From JAXHUH01 sp034211175 (GTDB lineage Bacteria > Actinomycetota > Acidimicrobiia > Acidimicrobiales > CAIXPF01), in NCBI GenBank assembly GCA_034211175.1, contig JAXHUH010000265.1, positions 1 through 64,000 of the forward strand: a DNA stretch of 64,000 nt. Direction: 5' to 3'. Each line of letters opens with the position of its first letter. Position 1 is the first letter of the stretch. Of this stretch, positions 16,141-24,720 are shown one piece after another. A model generated the notes under the pieces. It ran no database searches, had not been told where the DNA came from, and worked only from the letters and a program-made list of their open reading frames with translations. Both the position numbers and the translations under genes were made by a program.

Positions 16141-16295
16141 GCCGCGCCACGGGGCCGGTCATCGTCGGGGACGCCCGCACGGTCGAATCGCTCCTCGGCC
16201 GGGTGCGCCACCGGGGCATGCGCCACACCGGCCACGACGCCTGGCTCGCCGGTGCCCGACCGCCACTGGTCGACACCCCGGTCAGCGATCGGTGA
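16137..16295 (+). CDS. Possible small protein, 52 aa, CTG start overlapping upstream stop
   Basis: An open frame running from CTG 16137 (in a CTGA overlap with the preceding stop) to TGA 16293-16295. Most codons end in G or C, and the product contains a compact segment VIVGDARTVESLLGRV. No family recognised and no domain visible. Translational coupling through the overlap would parallel tilS at 53542. It could equally be non-coding; an internal ATG exists but would leave a very short peptide. Confidence 0.3.
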   Translation: MSRATGPVIVGDARTVESLLGRVRHRGMRHTGHDAWLAGARPPLVDTPVSDR

Positions 16296-16347
16296 GCGCG
16301 CACCAAGGGCATCATGCGGTCTACGGACGTGATGCGACGATGCACGC

Positions 16348-16602
16348 ATGCGCACGACCGTGACGCTCGACGCCGACACCGAACAACTGCTCCGGCGGCA
16401 CATGGCGGAACGGGGCGTGTCGTTCAAGGAGGCCATCAACGACGCCATCCGCTCCGGCCTCGCCTCCGGGGCCGGACGCACGGCGTTCACCACGCAGACC
16501 GCGTCGCTGGGCGTGTCGCACGTGAACCTCGACCGGGCGCTCCAGGTCGTGGCCGAGCTCGAGGACGACGAGCTGATCAGGAAGATGCGCGCCGGCCGGT
16601 GA
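16348..16602 (+). CDS. vapB: VapB-type antitoxin (ribbon-helix-helix)
   Basis: 84 aa. The N-terminal ribbon-helix-helix DNA-binding motif reads MRTTVTLDADTEQLLRRHM, followed by a C-terminal toxin-wrapping tail. Binds and neutralises the PIN toxin encoded by the next gene and probably represses the operon; the upstream 50 nt contain overlapping GATGC/GCATGC repeats that could be the operator. The stop overlaps the toxin start (GTGA). Confidence 0.88.
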   Translation: MRTTVTLDADTEQLLRRHMAERGVSFKEAINDAIRSGLASGAGRTAFTTQTASLGVSHVNLDRALQVVAELEDDELIRKMRAGR

Positions 16603-17024
16603 AGCTGGTGGACGCCAACGTTCTCGTCCACGCGGTCAACACCGACGCACCGCACCACGAGGCATCGCGACGCTGGCTCGATGCCGCGCTGTCGGGCGCG
16701 GACACCGTTGCGTTCAGCTGGCTTGCGCTCCTTGCGTTCGTCCGTCTGACCACCGAGGCCGGGCTGTTCCCGCAGCCCTTCACGGTCGACGAGGCGATGG
16801 ATCGGGTCGACGCCTGGCTCGCCGCGCCGCCCGCCGTGGTCGTCGAGCCGGGCCCGGACCACGGCCGCACGGTCCGATGCCTCCTGCGCGACGTGGGGGT
16901 CGGCGCGAACCTGGTCGACGACGCCCACCTCGCCGCGCTCGCCATCGCTCACCGGTGCGATGTCGTCTCGTTCGACAACGACTTCGACCGGCTCGGCGTG
17001 CGCCGCCACGTGCCGACCGCCTGA
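16599..17024 (+). CDS. vapC: VapC-type PIN-domain ribonuclease toxin
   Basis: 141 aa. PIN fold opening MKLVDANVLVHAVN (catalytic Asp at residue 5), a mid-domain Glu in FVRLTTEAG, and the C-terminal acidic pair in LVDDAHLAALAIAH and SFDNDFDRL. The four acidic residues needed for Mg-dependent RNA cleavage are present, so the toxin looks active. GTG start in a 4-base overlap with vapB. VapC toxins cut specific tRNAs or rRNA; the target is not predictable. Confidence 0.92.
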   Translation: MKLVDANVLVHAVNTDAPHHEASRRWLDAALSGADTVAFSWLALLAFVRLTTEAGLFPQPFTVDEAMDRVDAWLAAPPAVVVEPGPDHGRTVRCLLRDVGVGANLVDDAHLAALAIAHRCDVVSFDNDFDRLGVRRHVPTA

Positions 17025-17395
17025 GCGCCCGGCACGACGAATCCGGTGGATCGGCCGGTCGGCCGCCGCCACACTGGACGCATCGACCGACTGCTGACGC
17101 CCGCGACCTCGCTGGACCTCTTCGCCCGGCGCACCGAGTGGCAGCTCGCGACGCTCCTCGTCGCCCTCGTGGTCGTCCCGGGCGCGCTCGACGCCTACGA
17201 GCAGTCGAACGTCGCGTCGACGCCCCGCCGGGCGAGCGACACGACCCCGAGGCGTCACGGCCATCCCGCGACCCGCACGATCCGCCCACCCCGAAGCTGC
17301 TGACCCGTCCCCACCCCGAACTGGTCGACAGAATCGACGTCCATGCCGCATGTCGGTAGGCCAGAACGGGTCGATGCGGGGGTCGGTCGGGCGGG
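17025..17395 (+). other. Gap with a possible decayed or small membrane ORF
   Basis: 371 nt between vapC and the GMC oxidoreductase end. An open frame to the stop at 17303 shows coding-like third positions for about 50 codons from an ATC at 17082, which itself lies 6 nt after a CACACT hexamer. It would encode one membrane segment (WQLATLLVALVVVPGALDAY); the last 20 codons lose the bias. This may be a small gene with an ATC start or a remnant. Nothing else is visible. Confidence 0.3.
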
Positions 17396-18976
17396 CTAGA
17401 GGCCGTAGCGGGTGGGGTCGGTGCGGAGCCACTCGCCGATCGTCTCGCCGATGACGATCGTCGACAGGTTGATGTTGGCCCGGGGCACCGTCGGCATGAT
17501 CGATGCGTCCGCGACCACGAGCCCGTCGACGGCGTGGCAGCGGCCGTGCTGGTCGACGACCGTCGTCGGGTCGTCGGCCGGACCCATGCGGGCCGTGCCG
17601 CACGGGTGGTAGCCGGAGCCGGTCACCCGGCGGGCCAGGCCGGTCAGGTCGTCGTCGCCGACACGTGACGGGTCGGGGAACACGACCCGCTCGATCATGT
17701 CGGCCAGCGGCGGGCGCCGGGCGAGCTCCAGCGCGTCCTTCCAGGCGGCGACGTGGCGGCGGACGTCGACGTCGCACGTGCCGAAGTCGGGCTCGATCGC
17801 CGGCATCGACCGCGGGTCGGCCGAGGTCTGGCGGACCTCACCCCGGCCCTCGACCCACTCCAGGCTCGGCGCGATCACGAACGCCGGCGGGCCGTCGCGT
17901 CGCAGCCGCGCCCGGCTGATCAGCTCGATGTTCACGTCGAGGCGGGCGTCGCTGCCCGGCGACGTGTACCGGGTGATGGTCTGGATCAGCGGCAGGTCGG
18001 GGGCGCACCACGCCGGCTCCCGGGCCTCGCAGACCACGGCCAGTGCCGGGTGGTCGGCCAGGTTGGCGCCGACGCCGTCGAGGACGGCGACCGGGTCGAT
18101 GCCGAGGTGGTCGAGCTCGGACCGCCGGCCGATGCCCGAGCGCACCAGCACCCCCGGCGTGTGGATCGCCCCACAACACAGCACGACCAGGCGGGCCCGG
18201 ATCACCCGGACCTCGCCGGTCGGGCCCTCGACCTCGACCCCCGTGGCCCGGCCACCCTCGACCACCACCCGGCGGGTGAGGGTGTCGGCGACGATGCGCA
18301 GGTTCGGCCGCACCCGGGCCGGGGCCAAGTAGCCGACCGCGGTCGAGATCCGGACCCGACCGAGCTTGTTCATCGGCAGGCGGCTGACGCCCCAGTCGTC
18401 GGGGTCGTTGGCGTCGACGCACTCGGGATGGCCGAGCGAGCGGGCCGCCTCCAGGAACGCGGCCTGGGTCGGCACCAGCTCGTCGTCGGGGAAGCGGCGG
18501 ATCGAGATCGGGCCGGCGTCGCCGTGATGGGGCGCGGCGCCGAAGTCGAGGTCGCGCTCGAGGCGCCGGAACGCCGGCAGCACCCGCTCCCACGACCAGT
18601 CCGGGCAGCCGCGGTCGGCCCAGCCGTCGTAGTCCTCGGGGATGCCGCGGAGGGCGATCGTGGTGTTCACCGCGGTCGAGCCGCCGGTGACCCGGCCCCG
18701 GGGGAACGCCTGGCGGCCCCGGTCGGCGATCGGCAGGAAGTCGAGGCCCCAGTCGTGGTCGGTGTAGCTGTTGTCGTGCCCGTCGACGAGGTCGCCGGGC
18801 AGCTCGGCGAGCAGCGGGTGGTCGGGTCCGGCCTCGACCACCACGACCGTCCGGTTCGGGTCCTCGCTCGCCCGCGCCGCGACGACCGCGCCGGCCGCAC
18901 CCGCGCCGACCACGAAGACGTCGGCCACGGACTCGTCGAGCGCTCCCCCGTCGAGCCCATCCCCGGCTGACGACAT
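17396..18976 (-). CDS. GMC family FAD-dependent oxidoreductase (choline dehydrogenase-like)
   Basis: 526 aa. Dinucleotide-binding motif VVGAGAAGAVVAARASEDP and VVVVEAG at the N-terminus, GMC signature region GRVTGGSTAVNTTIALRGIP near residue 90, and the C-terminal catalytic His region GSGYHPCGTARMG followed by VDGLVVADASIMPTVPRANI. FAD and active-site elements are complete. ATG at 18974-18976 behind GGGAGGGA. Oxidises an alcohol; substrate unknown. Divergent from the amidohydrolase gene. Confidence 0.92.
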   Translation of the reverse strand: MSSAGDGLDGGALDESVADVFVVGAGAAGAVVAARASEDPNRTVVVVEAGPDHPLLAELPGDLVDGHDNSYTDHDWGLDFLPIADRGRQAFPRGRVTGGSTAVNTTIALRGIPEDYDGWADRGCPDWSWERVLPAFRRLERDLDFGAAPHHGDAGPISIRRFPDDELVPTQAAFLEAARSLGHPECVDANDPDDWGVSRLPMNKLGRVRISTAVGYLAPARVRPNLRIVADTLTRRVVVEGGRATGVEVEGPTGEVRVIRARLVVLCCGAIHTPGVLVRSGIGRRSELDHLGIDPVAVLDGVGANLADHPALAVVCEAREPAWCAPDLPLIQTITRYTSPGSDARLDVNIELISRARLRRDGPPAFVIAPSLEWVEGRGEVRQTSADPRSMPAIEPDFGTCDVDVRRHVAAWKDALELARRPPLADMIERVVFPDPSRVGDDDLTGLARRVTGSGYHPCGTARMGPADDPTTVVDQHGRCHAVDGLVVADASIMPTVPRANINLSTIVIGETIGEWLRTDPTRYGL

Positions 18977-18993
18977 GTCGTCCCTCCCCGTGC

Positions 18994-19010
18994 CTCCCCG
19001 GTCCGGGGAG
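18994..19010. promoter_or_regulatory. Inverted repeat in the leader of the GMC gene
   Basis: CTCCCCGG (18994-19001) and CCGGGGAG (19003-19010) around a single T, 17 nt before the GMC start codon. It may be an operator or a leader hairpin sequestering the translation start region. Confidence 0.4.
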
Positions 19011-19144
19011 CCTGCCACACGGGCCCCGCCGCCCCGTCACCCGACCGAACGCCGCTCACCCGCCCGGCCGCTGGCTCGGGGTCGGCTCCCACCGGCGGCG
19101 TAGGCTCCGGGCGACACGACGCACGAGGGGGCGACGCGACCGTC

Positions 19145-20620
19145 ATGGCAGCAGACCTGGCCTTTCGCGAGGTGACCATCGTCGACGGGACCGGCGCACC
19201 GGGCACCCCCGGCGACGTCGCGGTCACGAACGGGCGCATCAGTCACGTCGGACCGACCGGGTCGGCCGGCGACGCGACGGTCGACGTCGATGGCCGGGGC
19301 CACGTCCTCGCTCCGGGCTTCGTCGACGTCCACACCCACGACGACGGCGCGCTGCTGCGTCATCCCGACCTCGGGTTCAAGGTCAGCCAGGGCTGCACCA
19401 GCCTCGTCATCGGCAACTGCGGGTTCTCCGCAGCACCGGCCGAGCCCGGCCGGCGCGACCCGAGCGGCCTCATCGGCGTCGAACCGACCTGGACGGGCCT
19501 GGAGGGCTTCCGGACCGCGGTCGCCGAGGCACGGCCGGCGGCCAACGCCGTCGCCCTCGTCGGCCACAACACGATCCGGTCGCTGGTGATGGGCAACGAG
19601 CGCCGCGACCCGACCGACGCCGAGCTCGACCGGATGCGGGCGATGGTGCGCGACGCCATGGCCGACGGCGCGTGCGGCTTCTCGACCGGGCTGATCTACG
19701 AGCCGGGCCGCTACAGCCGCACCGACGAGGCGATCGCCCTCGCCACCGAGTCGGCCGCCGCCGGCGGGCTCTACGCCACCCACATGCGCAACGAGGGCGA
19801 CCGGCTGCTGGAGGCGGTCGACGAGGCCATCCACATCGGCCGCACCGCCGGTCTCCCCGTCCAGATCAGCCACCACAAGGCCGCGGGACGGCGCAACTGG
19901 GGCAAGGTCGCCGAGTCACTGGCCCGGGTCGACGAGGCCGTCGCCGACGGCATGGACGTCACGCTCGACGTGTACCCGTACACCGCGGGCAGCGGGCCGA
20001 TGGCCCAGTACTTCGACCTCGACCGGCTCGACCCCGAGCTGGCCGAGGTCATCCGCATCGCCAGCTGCCCGGCGTTCCCGGCCTACGAGGGCCGCATGGC
20101 CGTCGACATCGCCGCCGACGAGGGCATCGCGGTCACCGACGTCGTCCGCCGCATCCTCACCGCCCCCGAGGGCGACCGCACGATCTGCATCCAGTTCATC
20201 ATCGACGAGCCCGACGTCGAGACGAACCTGCGCCACCCGTCGATGATGGTCGGCTCCGACGGCATCCCCGACCTGCGGGGCCGACCCCATCCCCGGCTGT
20301 TCGGCACGTTCCCCCGGGTGCTCGGCCACTACGTCCGCGACCGGGCCGTGATCGGCCTCGAGGAGGCCGTGCGGCGCATGACGAGCCTGTCGTGTGATCG
20401 GTTCGGGCTCGTCGACCGGGGCCGGGTCGGTGAGGGCCAGTGGGCCGACCTCGTGCTGTTCGATCCGGCGACGGTGGCCGACGCCGCCACCTACGACGAG
20501 CCGAAGACCCCGTCGGTCGGTGTCCGGGTGGTCGCCGTGGCCGGCGAGATCGTCCTCGAGGACGGCCGCGACACCGGCGCCCGGCCCGGGGCGCTGCTGC
20601 GCTACCGCGACGGCGGCTGA
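19145..20620 (+). CDS. N-acyl-D-amino-acid deacylase (D-aminoacylase) family amidohydrolase
   Basis: 491 aa. Amidohydrolase fold with the N-terminal beta-sandwich VTIVDGTGAPGTPGDVAV, the metal motif DVHTHDDG after GHVLAPGFV, the family Cys motif IGNCGFSAAP (the zinc-ligand Cys of D-aminoacylases), metal His in QISHHKAAG, and the C-terminal DRGRVGEGQWADLVLFDP typical of the superfamily. Predicted to hydrolyse N-acyl-D-amino acids or related amides. ATG start with a GGGGG site and a -10-like TAGGCT at 19101-19106, giving a short leader. Confidence 0.9.
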   Translation: MAADLAFREVTIVDGTGAPGTPGDVAVTNGRISHVGPTGSAGDATVDVDGRGHVLAPGFVDVHTHDDGALLRHPDLGFKVSQGCTSLVIGNCGFSAAPAEPGRRDPSGLIGVEPTWTGLEGFRTAVAEARPAANAVALVGHNTIRSLVMGNERRDPTDAELDRMRAMVRDAMADGACGFSTGLIYEPGRYSRTDEAIALATESAAAGGLYATHMRNEGDRLLEAVDEAIHIGRTAGLPVQISHHKAAGRRNWGKVAESLARVDEAVADGMDVTLDVYPYTAGSGPMAQYFDLDRLDPELAEVIRIASCPAFPAYEGRMAVDIAADEGIAVTDVVRRILTAPEGDRTICIQFIIDEPDVETNLRHPSMMVGSDGIPDLRGRPHPRLFGTFPRVLGHYVRDRAVIGLEEAVRRMTSLSCDRFGLVDRGRVGEGQWADLVLFDPATVADAATYDEPKTPSVGVRVVAVAGEIVLEDGRDTGARPGALLRYRDGG

Positions 20621-20696
20621 GCCCTGCCGGGCCGACGAGCGGGGGCGCCGAGCCCCGGGGAGGGCCGATCACGCCAACCGGGCCGGCTGCGCTGGA

Positions 20697-21617
20697 TCAC
20701 AGCACCGGGCGGCGGGGGTTGGCCCGGAAGAAGTCCCACGTGGCCCGGGTGATCTCGATGCCGGGCCAGGCGTGGCCGGCGTCGGGCACGACCGCGAACA
20801 CGACGACGACGTCCTCGTCGCAGCGGTCGTAGAGATGGCCGCCGTCGCGGCCCTCCTGGGCGTCACCGAGCTCGCAGCCGTTGCGGACGGCCCACGCCCG
20901 GGCGACCTCGGCCGGGGTCGGTTCGCCGCTGCGGCCGGCCAACGGGGCGACGACGTCGTCCTCGCCGTGGAACGCCGCGACCGACAGCGGTTCGTCGGGC
21001 CGGCACGGGTTCGGGTCGTCGAGGCCGGCGACCGTGGCGATCGACGCGATGCGCCCGGCGAGACCGCACGCGGCGAGCGACGCCATACGCCCGGCGTCGG
21101 AGAAGCCGGCCACGTGGACCTGGTCCTCGTCGATGCAGGCGATGGCGGCGACCGCGTCGGCCGCGGCGTCGATCACGGCGACGTCGTCCGGCCCGGCCGG
21201 CACCTGGCGCACGTTCCACTGGTGGGTGTCGCGCGACGACGCGATCGTCGCCACCACGAAGCCCTCCTCCTCGGCCACGGTCTCGAAGTTGCTCACCGCG
21301 GCCCACGTCTCGACGTCGTCCTCGGTCGCCGGCACCAGGTCGATCACCAGGCCCAGCGAACGGTCCGCCGGTGCGCTCTCGGGCACGAACACCCGCACGG
21401 CCCGGGCGAGGATGCCGTCGTCGACCAGCACGTCGGCCGTGCCCGGCGTGTTGGGCGGTCGCTCACCACCGAGGCAGGCGTCGTCGAGCTCGACCTGCGC
21501 GGCGAACGCACATCCCGGCAGGAGTGCCGCGCCGAGCACCACCATGAGGAGCACCGACCACACCGGCCCGCGACGCGGCGACGCGGTACGGGCCGGGCTG
21601 CGACGGCCGGCGCTCAT
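20697..21617 (-). CDS. Lipoprotein esterase, PHB-depolymerase/LpqC-like alpha/beta hydrolase
   Basis: 306 aa. Signal peptide with lipobox LLPGC, then an alpha/beta hydrolase. Nucleophile elbow GFSDAG, acid in FHGEDDVV and His in AGHAWPG complete a Ser-Asp-His triad. The arrangement matches secreted polyhydroxybutyrate depolymerase and feruloyl esterase homologues. ATG overlaps the rlmB stop (ATGA), so it is co-transcribed with ispDF-rlmB although its role is unrelated. The first strands contain several cysteines that may form disulfides outside the cell. Confidence 0.85.
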   Translation of the reverse strand: MSAGRRSPARTASPRRGPVWSVLLMVVLGAALLPGCAFAAQVELDDACLGGERPPNTPGTADVLVDDGILARAVRVFVPESAPADRSLGLVIDLVPATEDDVETWAAVSNFETVAEEEGFVVATIASSRDTHQWNVRQVPAGPDDVAVIDAAADAVAAIACIDEDQVHVAGFSDAGRMASLAACGLAGRIASIATVAGLDDPNPCRPDEPLSVAAFHGEDDVVAPLAGRSGEPTPAEVARAWAVRNGCELGDAQEGRDGGHLYDRCDEDVVVVFAVVPDAGHAWPGIEITRATWDFFRANPRRPVL

Positions 21618-22516
21618 CCGGTCCGGTGCCGCCCGATCTCGGCGCAGGCGATCGCCCCCGCCGCCGACACGTTGAGCGAGTTCAGCCGGCCCCGCATCGG
21701 GATGGCGACGAGCTCGTCGCAGCGCTGGCGCACCAGCCTCGACAGGCCCTTGCCCTCGGCCCCGAGGACGAGCGCCACCGGTTCGTTGCCGAGGGTCACG
21801 TCGTGGATCGTGCGGGGTGCGTCGGCGTCGAGCCCGAGCACCCACACGCCGAGGTCGCGCAGGCGCCCGATGGCGGCGGGCAGCCCTCCGACGAGCGCCA
21901 TGGGCACGTACTCGATCGCCCCCGCCGCGGTCTTCGTGACCGCCGGAGTGACGTGCACGGCCCGATGGCGGGGCAGCACGATGCCGGTGACGCCGGCGCA
22001 CTCGGCGCTGCGCAGGAGCGCGCCCAGGTTCTGTGGGTCGGTCACCCCGTCGGCGGCGAGCAGGAACGCCGGCGGGCGTCCCGAGGCCAGCGTGTCGAGC
22101 TCGTGCTCGGGCAGCGGCTGGGCCGTGGCCACGACGCCCTGTGCCGACATCGTCCGGGCCACCGAGTCGAAGCGGCCCTGGGTGACCTCGCGGACCGGCA
22201 CCTTTCGGCTGGCGGCCAGCTCGACGATGTCCTCGAGGATCGGCGACGGGTCGTTGCCGGCGAGCAGGAACACCTCGTGGACCCGCCGGGTGCCGGCGAT
22301 GAGCAGCTCGCGCACGGCCTGGCGGCCCTCGACCTGGTCCCCGCCGAGGCCACGCGCCGCGGACGACCGGCCACGATCACCACCACGGGGCCGATCACCA
22401 CCGGGGGGCCGGCCACCGCCGCCGCTCTTGGCACCGCGGGAGCCGCCGGAGCGGTCCGACCGGGGGCCGCGGCCCTTGCCCCCCTTGGGCCCGCGCTTGG
22501 GCGGACGGGGGCTCAC
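21614..22516 (-). CDS. rlmB: 23S rRNA (guanosine-2'-O)-methyltransferase, TrmH/SpoU family
   Basis: 300 aa. A basic Gly/Arg/Pro-rich N-terminal tail of about 60 residues (low complexity) precedes the substrate-binding domain (VEGRQAVRELLIAG) and the SPOUT knot with DPQNLGALLRSAECAG, LVLGAEGKGLSRLV and IPMRGRLNSLNVSAAGAI, the three SpoU motifs. GTG at 22514-22516 overlaps the ispDF stop. In many actinobacteria cysS lies between ispF and this gene; here it is missing. Confidence 0.92.
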   Translation of the reverse strand: MSPRPPKRGPKGGKGRGPRSDRSGGSRGAKSGGGGRPPGGDRPRGGDRGRSSAARGLGGDQVEGRQAVRELLIAGTRRVHEVFLLAGNDPSPILEDIVELAASRKVPVREVTQGRFDSVARTMSAQGVVATAQPLPEHELDTLASGRPPAFLLAADGVTDPQNLGALLRSAECAGVTGIVLPRHRAVHVTPAVTKTAAGAIEYVPMALVGGLPAAIGRLRDLGVWVLGLDADAPRTIHDVTLGNEPVALVLGAEGKGLSRLVRQRCDELVAIPMRGRLNSLNVSAAGAIACAEIGRHRTG

Positions 22517-23793
22517 GACGGCTCCACCGTGGAGGACTCCACCAGCGCGACCGCGAAGCACGCGACGCCCTCGTGGCGCCCGAGCGCACCGATGCCCTCG
22601 GGCCGCTTGCCCTTCACGGTCACCGGGGCACCGACGGCGGCGGTGAGGCGGTCGTGCATCTCGGCGCGGCGGGGAGCGAGCTTCGGGGTGTCGAGCACGA
22701 CCGAGCAGTCGACGTTCACGGGCACCCATCCAGCCTCGCGCACGCGGCGCACGGCCTCGGTGAGCAGCACGATGCTGTCGGCGCCCGAGAAGCGCTCGTC
22801 GGTGTCGGGGAAGTGCTGGCCGATGTCGCCGAGGCCGGCGGCGCCCAGCAGCGCGTCGGTGCACGCGTGGGCGATCACGTCGGCGTCGCTGTGGCCGGCG
22901 AGGCCCGGTGCCCCCTCGAAGCGGACACCGCCGAGCACGAGCTCGCGGGCCGGGTCGTCGCTGATCGGGTGGATGTCGAAGCCCTGTCCGATGCGGATGG
23001 CCGGACGGGTCGGCGACGGGTCGGCGGACGCCGGGCTCGCGACCGGGTCGGTCGTCGGGCCGGGGTCGGGGGATCGATCGGTCGGTGTCGTGCTCATGGC
23101 TGCGCTCTCGGTGGCGTCCGGCTCGGCCGCGAGGCGGCGGGCGAGCGCCTCGGCGACGACCAGGTCGTCGGGATCGGTGATCTTGAGGTTGTGCGATTCG
23201 CCGGTGACGGCCACGACCGTTCCCCCGATGGCCTCGACCAGCCCGATGTCGTCGGTCGCCTCGGGTGCGCCGTCGTGCGCCGCCCGCAGGATCGATGCCC
23301 GGAAGCCCTGGGGGGTCTGCACGGCGCGCAACGTCGAACGGTCGAGCGTACCGCCGTGGGCCCACCGGATCGTGTCGGTCACCATCACCGCCGGCACGAC
23401 GGCGTCGGCCCCCTCGACGAGCGCGGCGAGCACCCGACGGAACAGCGCGGCCGTCGCGAGCGGTCGCGCACCGTCGTGGACCAGCACGAACGCGTCCTCG
23501 CGGTCCCGCTCGTCGCCGACGGGACCGTCGGCGGCCGCCACCGCGTCGAGGCCGGCCCGCACCGACGCGGACCGGCTCGCGCCCCCGGCCACGACCACGT
23601 CGGCGGTGCTGCGGGCCCGCTCCGAGGGCACGTCCGCGGCGGGGACGACCACCGCCACCGAGTCAGCCACGGAGCGTGCCGCGTCGACCGCCCAGTCGAT
23701 CACCCGGCGCCCCAGGAGCGGCTCGTACTGCTTCGCCCGACCGAACCGCGACCCGGTCCCACCGGCCACGATGATCACCCAGCTACGAAGCAT
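22513..23793 (-). CDS. ispDF: Bifunctional IspDF: MEP cytidylyltransferase + MEcPP synthase
   Basis: 426 aa, two steps of the non-mevalonate isoprenoid pathway in one chain. IspD half (about 1-230) opens MLRSWVIIVAGGTGSRFG (nucleotide loop) and contains VHDGARPLAT and AVQTPQGF. A Pro/Ser/Thr/Asp-rich linker (about 235-270) leads to IspF, with metal ligands in GQGFDIHPI and GHSDADVIAHACTDALLGA and the trimer-pocket GDIGQHFPDTD. ATG at 23791-23793 behind GGGGA. A Met inside the linker could allow separate IspF initiation. Head of a three-gene overlapping operon, 39 bp from the divergent crp start. Confidence 0.95.
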   Translation of the reverse strand: MLRSWVIIVAGGTGSRFGRAKQYEPLLGRRVIDWAVDAARSVADSVAVVVPAADVPSERARSTADVVVAGGASRSASVRAGLDAVAAADGPVGDERDREDAFVLVHDGARPLATAALFRRVLAALVEGADAVVPAVMVTDTIRWAHGGTLDRSTLRAVQTPQGFRASILRAAHDGAPEATDDIGLVEAIGGTVVAVTGESHNLKITDPDDLVVAEALARRLAAEPDATESAAMSTTPTDRSPDPGPTTDPVASPASADPSPTRPAIRIGQGFDIHPISDDPARELVLGGVRFEGAPGLAGHSDADVIAHACTDALLGAAGLGDIGQHFPDTDERFSGADSIVLLTEAVRRVREAGWVPVNVDCSVVLDTPKLAPRRAEMHDRLTAAVGAPVTVKGKRPEGIGALGRHEGVACFAVALVESSTVEPS

Positions 23794-23819
23794 CGCTTCC
23801 CCGTGGTCGTATGAGTCAT

Positions 23820-23825
23820 TAACGT
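23820..23825 (+). promoter_or_regulatory. -10 box TAACGT of crp, leaderless type
   Basis: TAACGT ends 7 nt before ATG 23833. It sits in the 39-bp gap shared with the divergent ispDF operon. Confidence 0.65.
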
Positions 23826-23832
23826 GACGTCG

Positions 23833-24492
23833 ATGGCCGACGTCACGCTGATCGCCGAGACCGAGCTCTTCGAGGGCATCGACGACGACGCACTGGACAA
23901 GCTGCGCGCCGCGTCGGTGGACCGTCGCCTCCACCGGGGGGACGTGCTGTTCCGAGAGGGCGATGACTCCACCGACCTGTACATCGTGGTCAGCGGTCGC
24001 ATCGCGATCGCAAACCGCTCGATCGACGGGCGGGAGTCGGTGGTCGCGCTCATGGAGCCCGGGGACCTCTTCGGCGAGATGAACCTGTTCGACCCGCAGG
24101 GCCGCTCCGCGGAGGCGCGGGCCCTCGAGACGTCGGTCGTCATCGCCATCCCGTACGGCCCGGTCGGCGAGCTGCTCGAGACCCACCCGAACCTGCTGTG
24201 GAACGTCGTGCGGCTGCTGGTGCGCCGGCTCCGCTCGATGGACGCCGCGCTGGCCGACTCGGTGTTCCTCGATGTGACCGGGCGCACCGCCAAGCGGCTG
24301 CTCGAGCTCGCCGGCACCTCCGACGAGTTCGTCCTGCCCATCACCCAGGAGGAGCTGGCCGGCATGGTCGGCGCGTCCCGGGAGCGGGTGAACAAGGCGA
24401 TCGCGTCGTTCGTGCGCCTCGGCTGGCTCGAGCAGGGCGACCGCCGGTACGTGATCTCCGACCGCGAGCAGCTCGAGCTGCGGGCCCGCTGA
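23833..24492 (+). CDS. crp: Crp/Fnr family transcriptional regulator, mycobacterial CRP type
   Basis: 219 aa. Cyclic-nucleotide pocket (residues about 10-120) with GDLFGEMNLFDPQGRSAEAR, where Glu, Arg and Ser positions suited to cAMP are present, a long dimer helix, and a C-terminal HTH (TQEELAGMVGASRERVNKAI). The sequence closely resembles actinobacterial cAMP receptor proteins. ATG 23833 is preferred because of the -10 box 7 nt upstream; a GTG three codons earlier overlaps that box. Very short divergent gap with ispDF makes shared control likely. Confidence 0.93.
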   Translation: MADVTLIAETELFEGIDDDALDKLRAASVDRRLHRGDVLFREGDDSTDLYIVVSGRIAIANRSIDGRESVVALMEPGDLFGEMNLFDPQGRSAEARALETSVVIAIPYGPVGELLETHPNLLWNVVRLLVRRLRSMDAALADSVFLDVTGRTAKRLLELAGTSDEFVLPITQEELAGMVGASRERVNKAIASFVRLGWLEQGDRRYVISDREQLELRAR

Positions 24493-24513
24493 GCGGGCCA
24501 CCCGCCGGTGGGC

Positions 24514-24720
24514 TCAGCCCTCACCGTCGGGTCCGGGTGAGGCCGCCTCGTCCTCGGGGGCGCGCAGCAGCGGGATCAGGAACGCGATGCAGCCGGCGAG
24601 GAAGATGACGCTGCCGACGACCGACCACGGGTCGGCGGCGCGCCAGGCGGCGGCGAGGTAGCAGACCGCACAGACCACGAAGAGCGCCCACCCGGCCAGG
24701 TGGAGCCTTCGTTCGCTCAT
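24514..24720 (-). CDS. Small two-TM membrane protein downstream of disA
   Basis: 68 aa. Two membrane segments (GWALFVVCAVCYLAAAW and VVGSVIFLAGCIAFLIPLL) and an acidic tail. ATG overlaps the disA stop (ATGA), so it is translated with disA. No family recognised; the tight coupling suggests a link to c-di-AMP signalling or simply shared expression. Confidence 0.7.
   Translation of the reverse strand: MSERRLHLAGWALFVVCAVCYLAAAWRAADPWSVVGSVIFLAGCIAFLIPLLRAPEDEAASPGPDGEG

Noticed and set aside
22513..23100. IspF as a separate gene starting at the Met in the linker
   Set aside because: The frame is continuous with IspD, the linker is of normal fusion type and no ribosome site precedes the Met.
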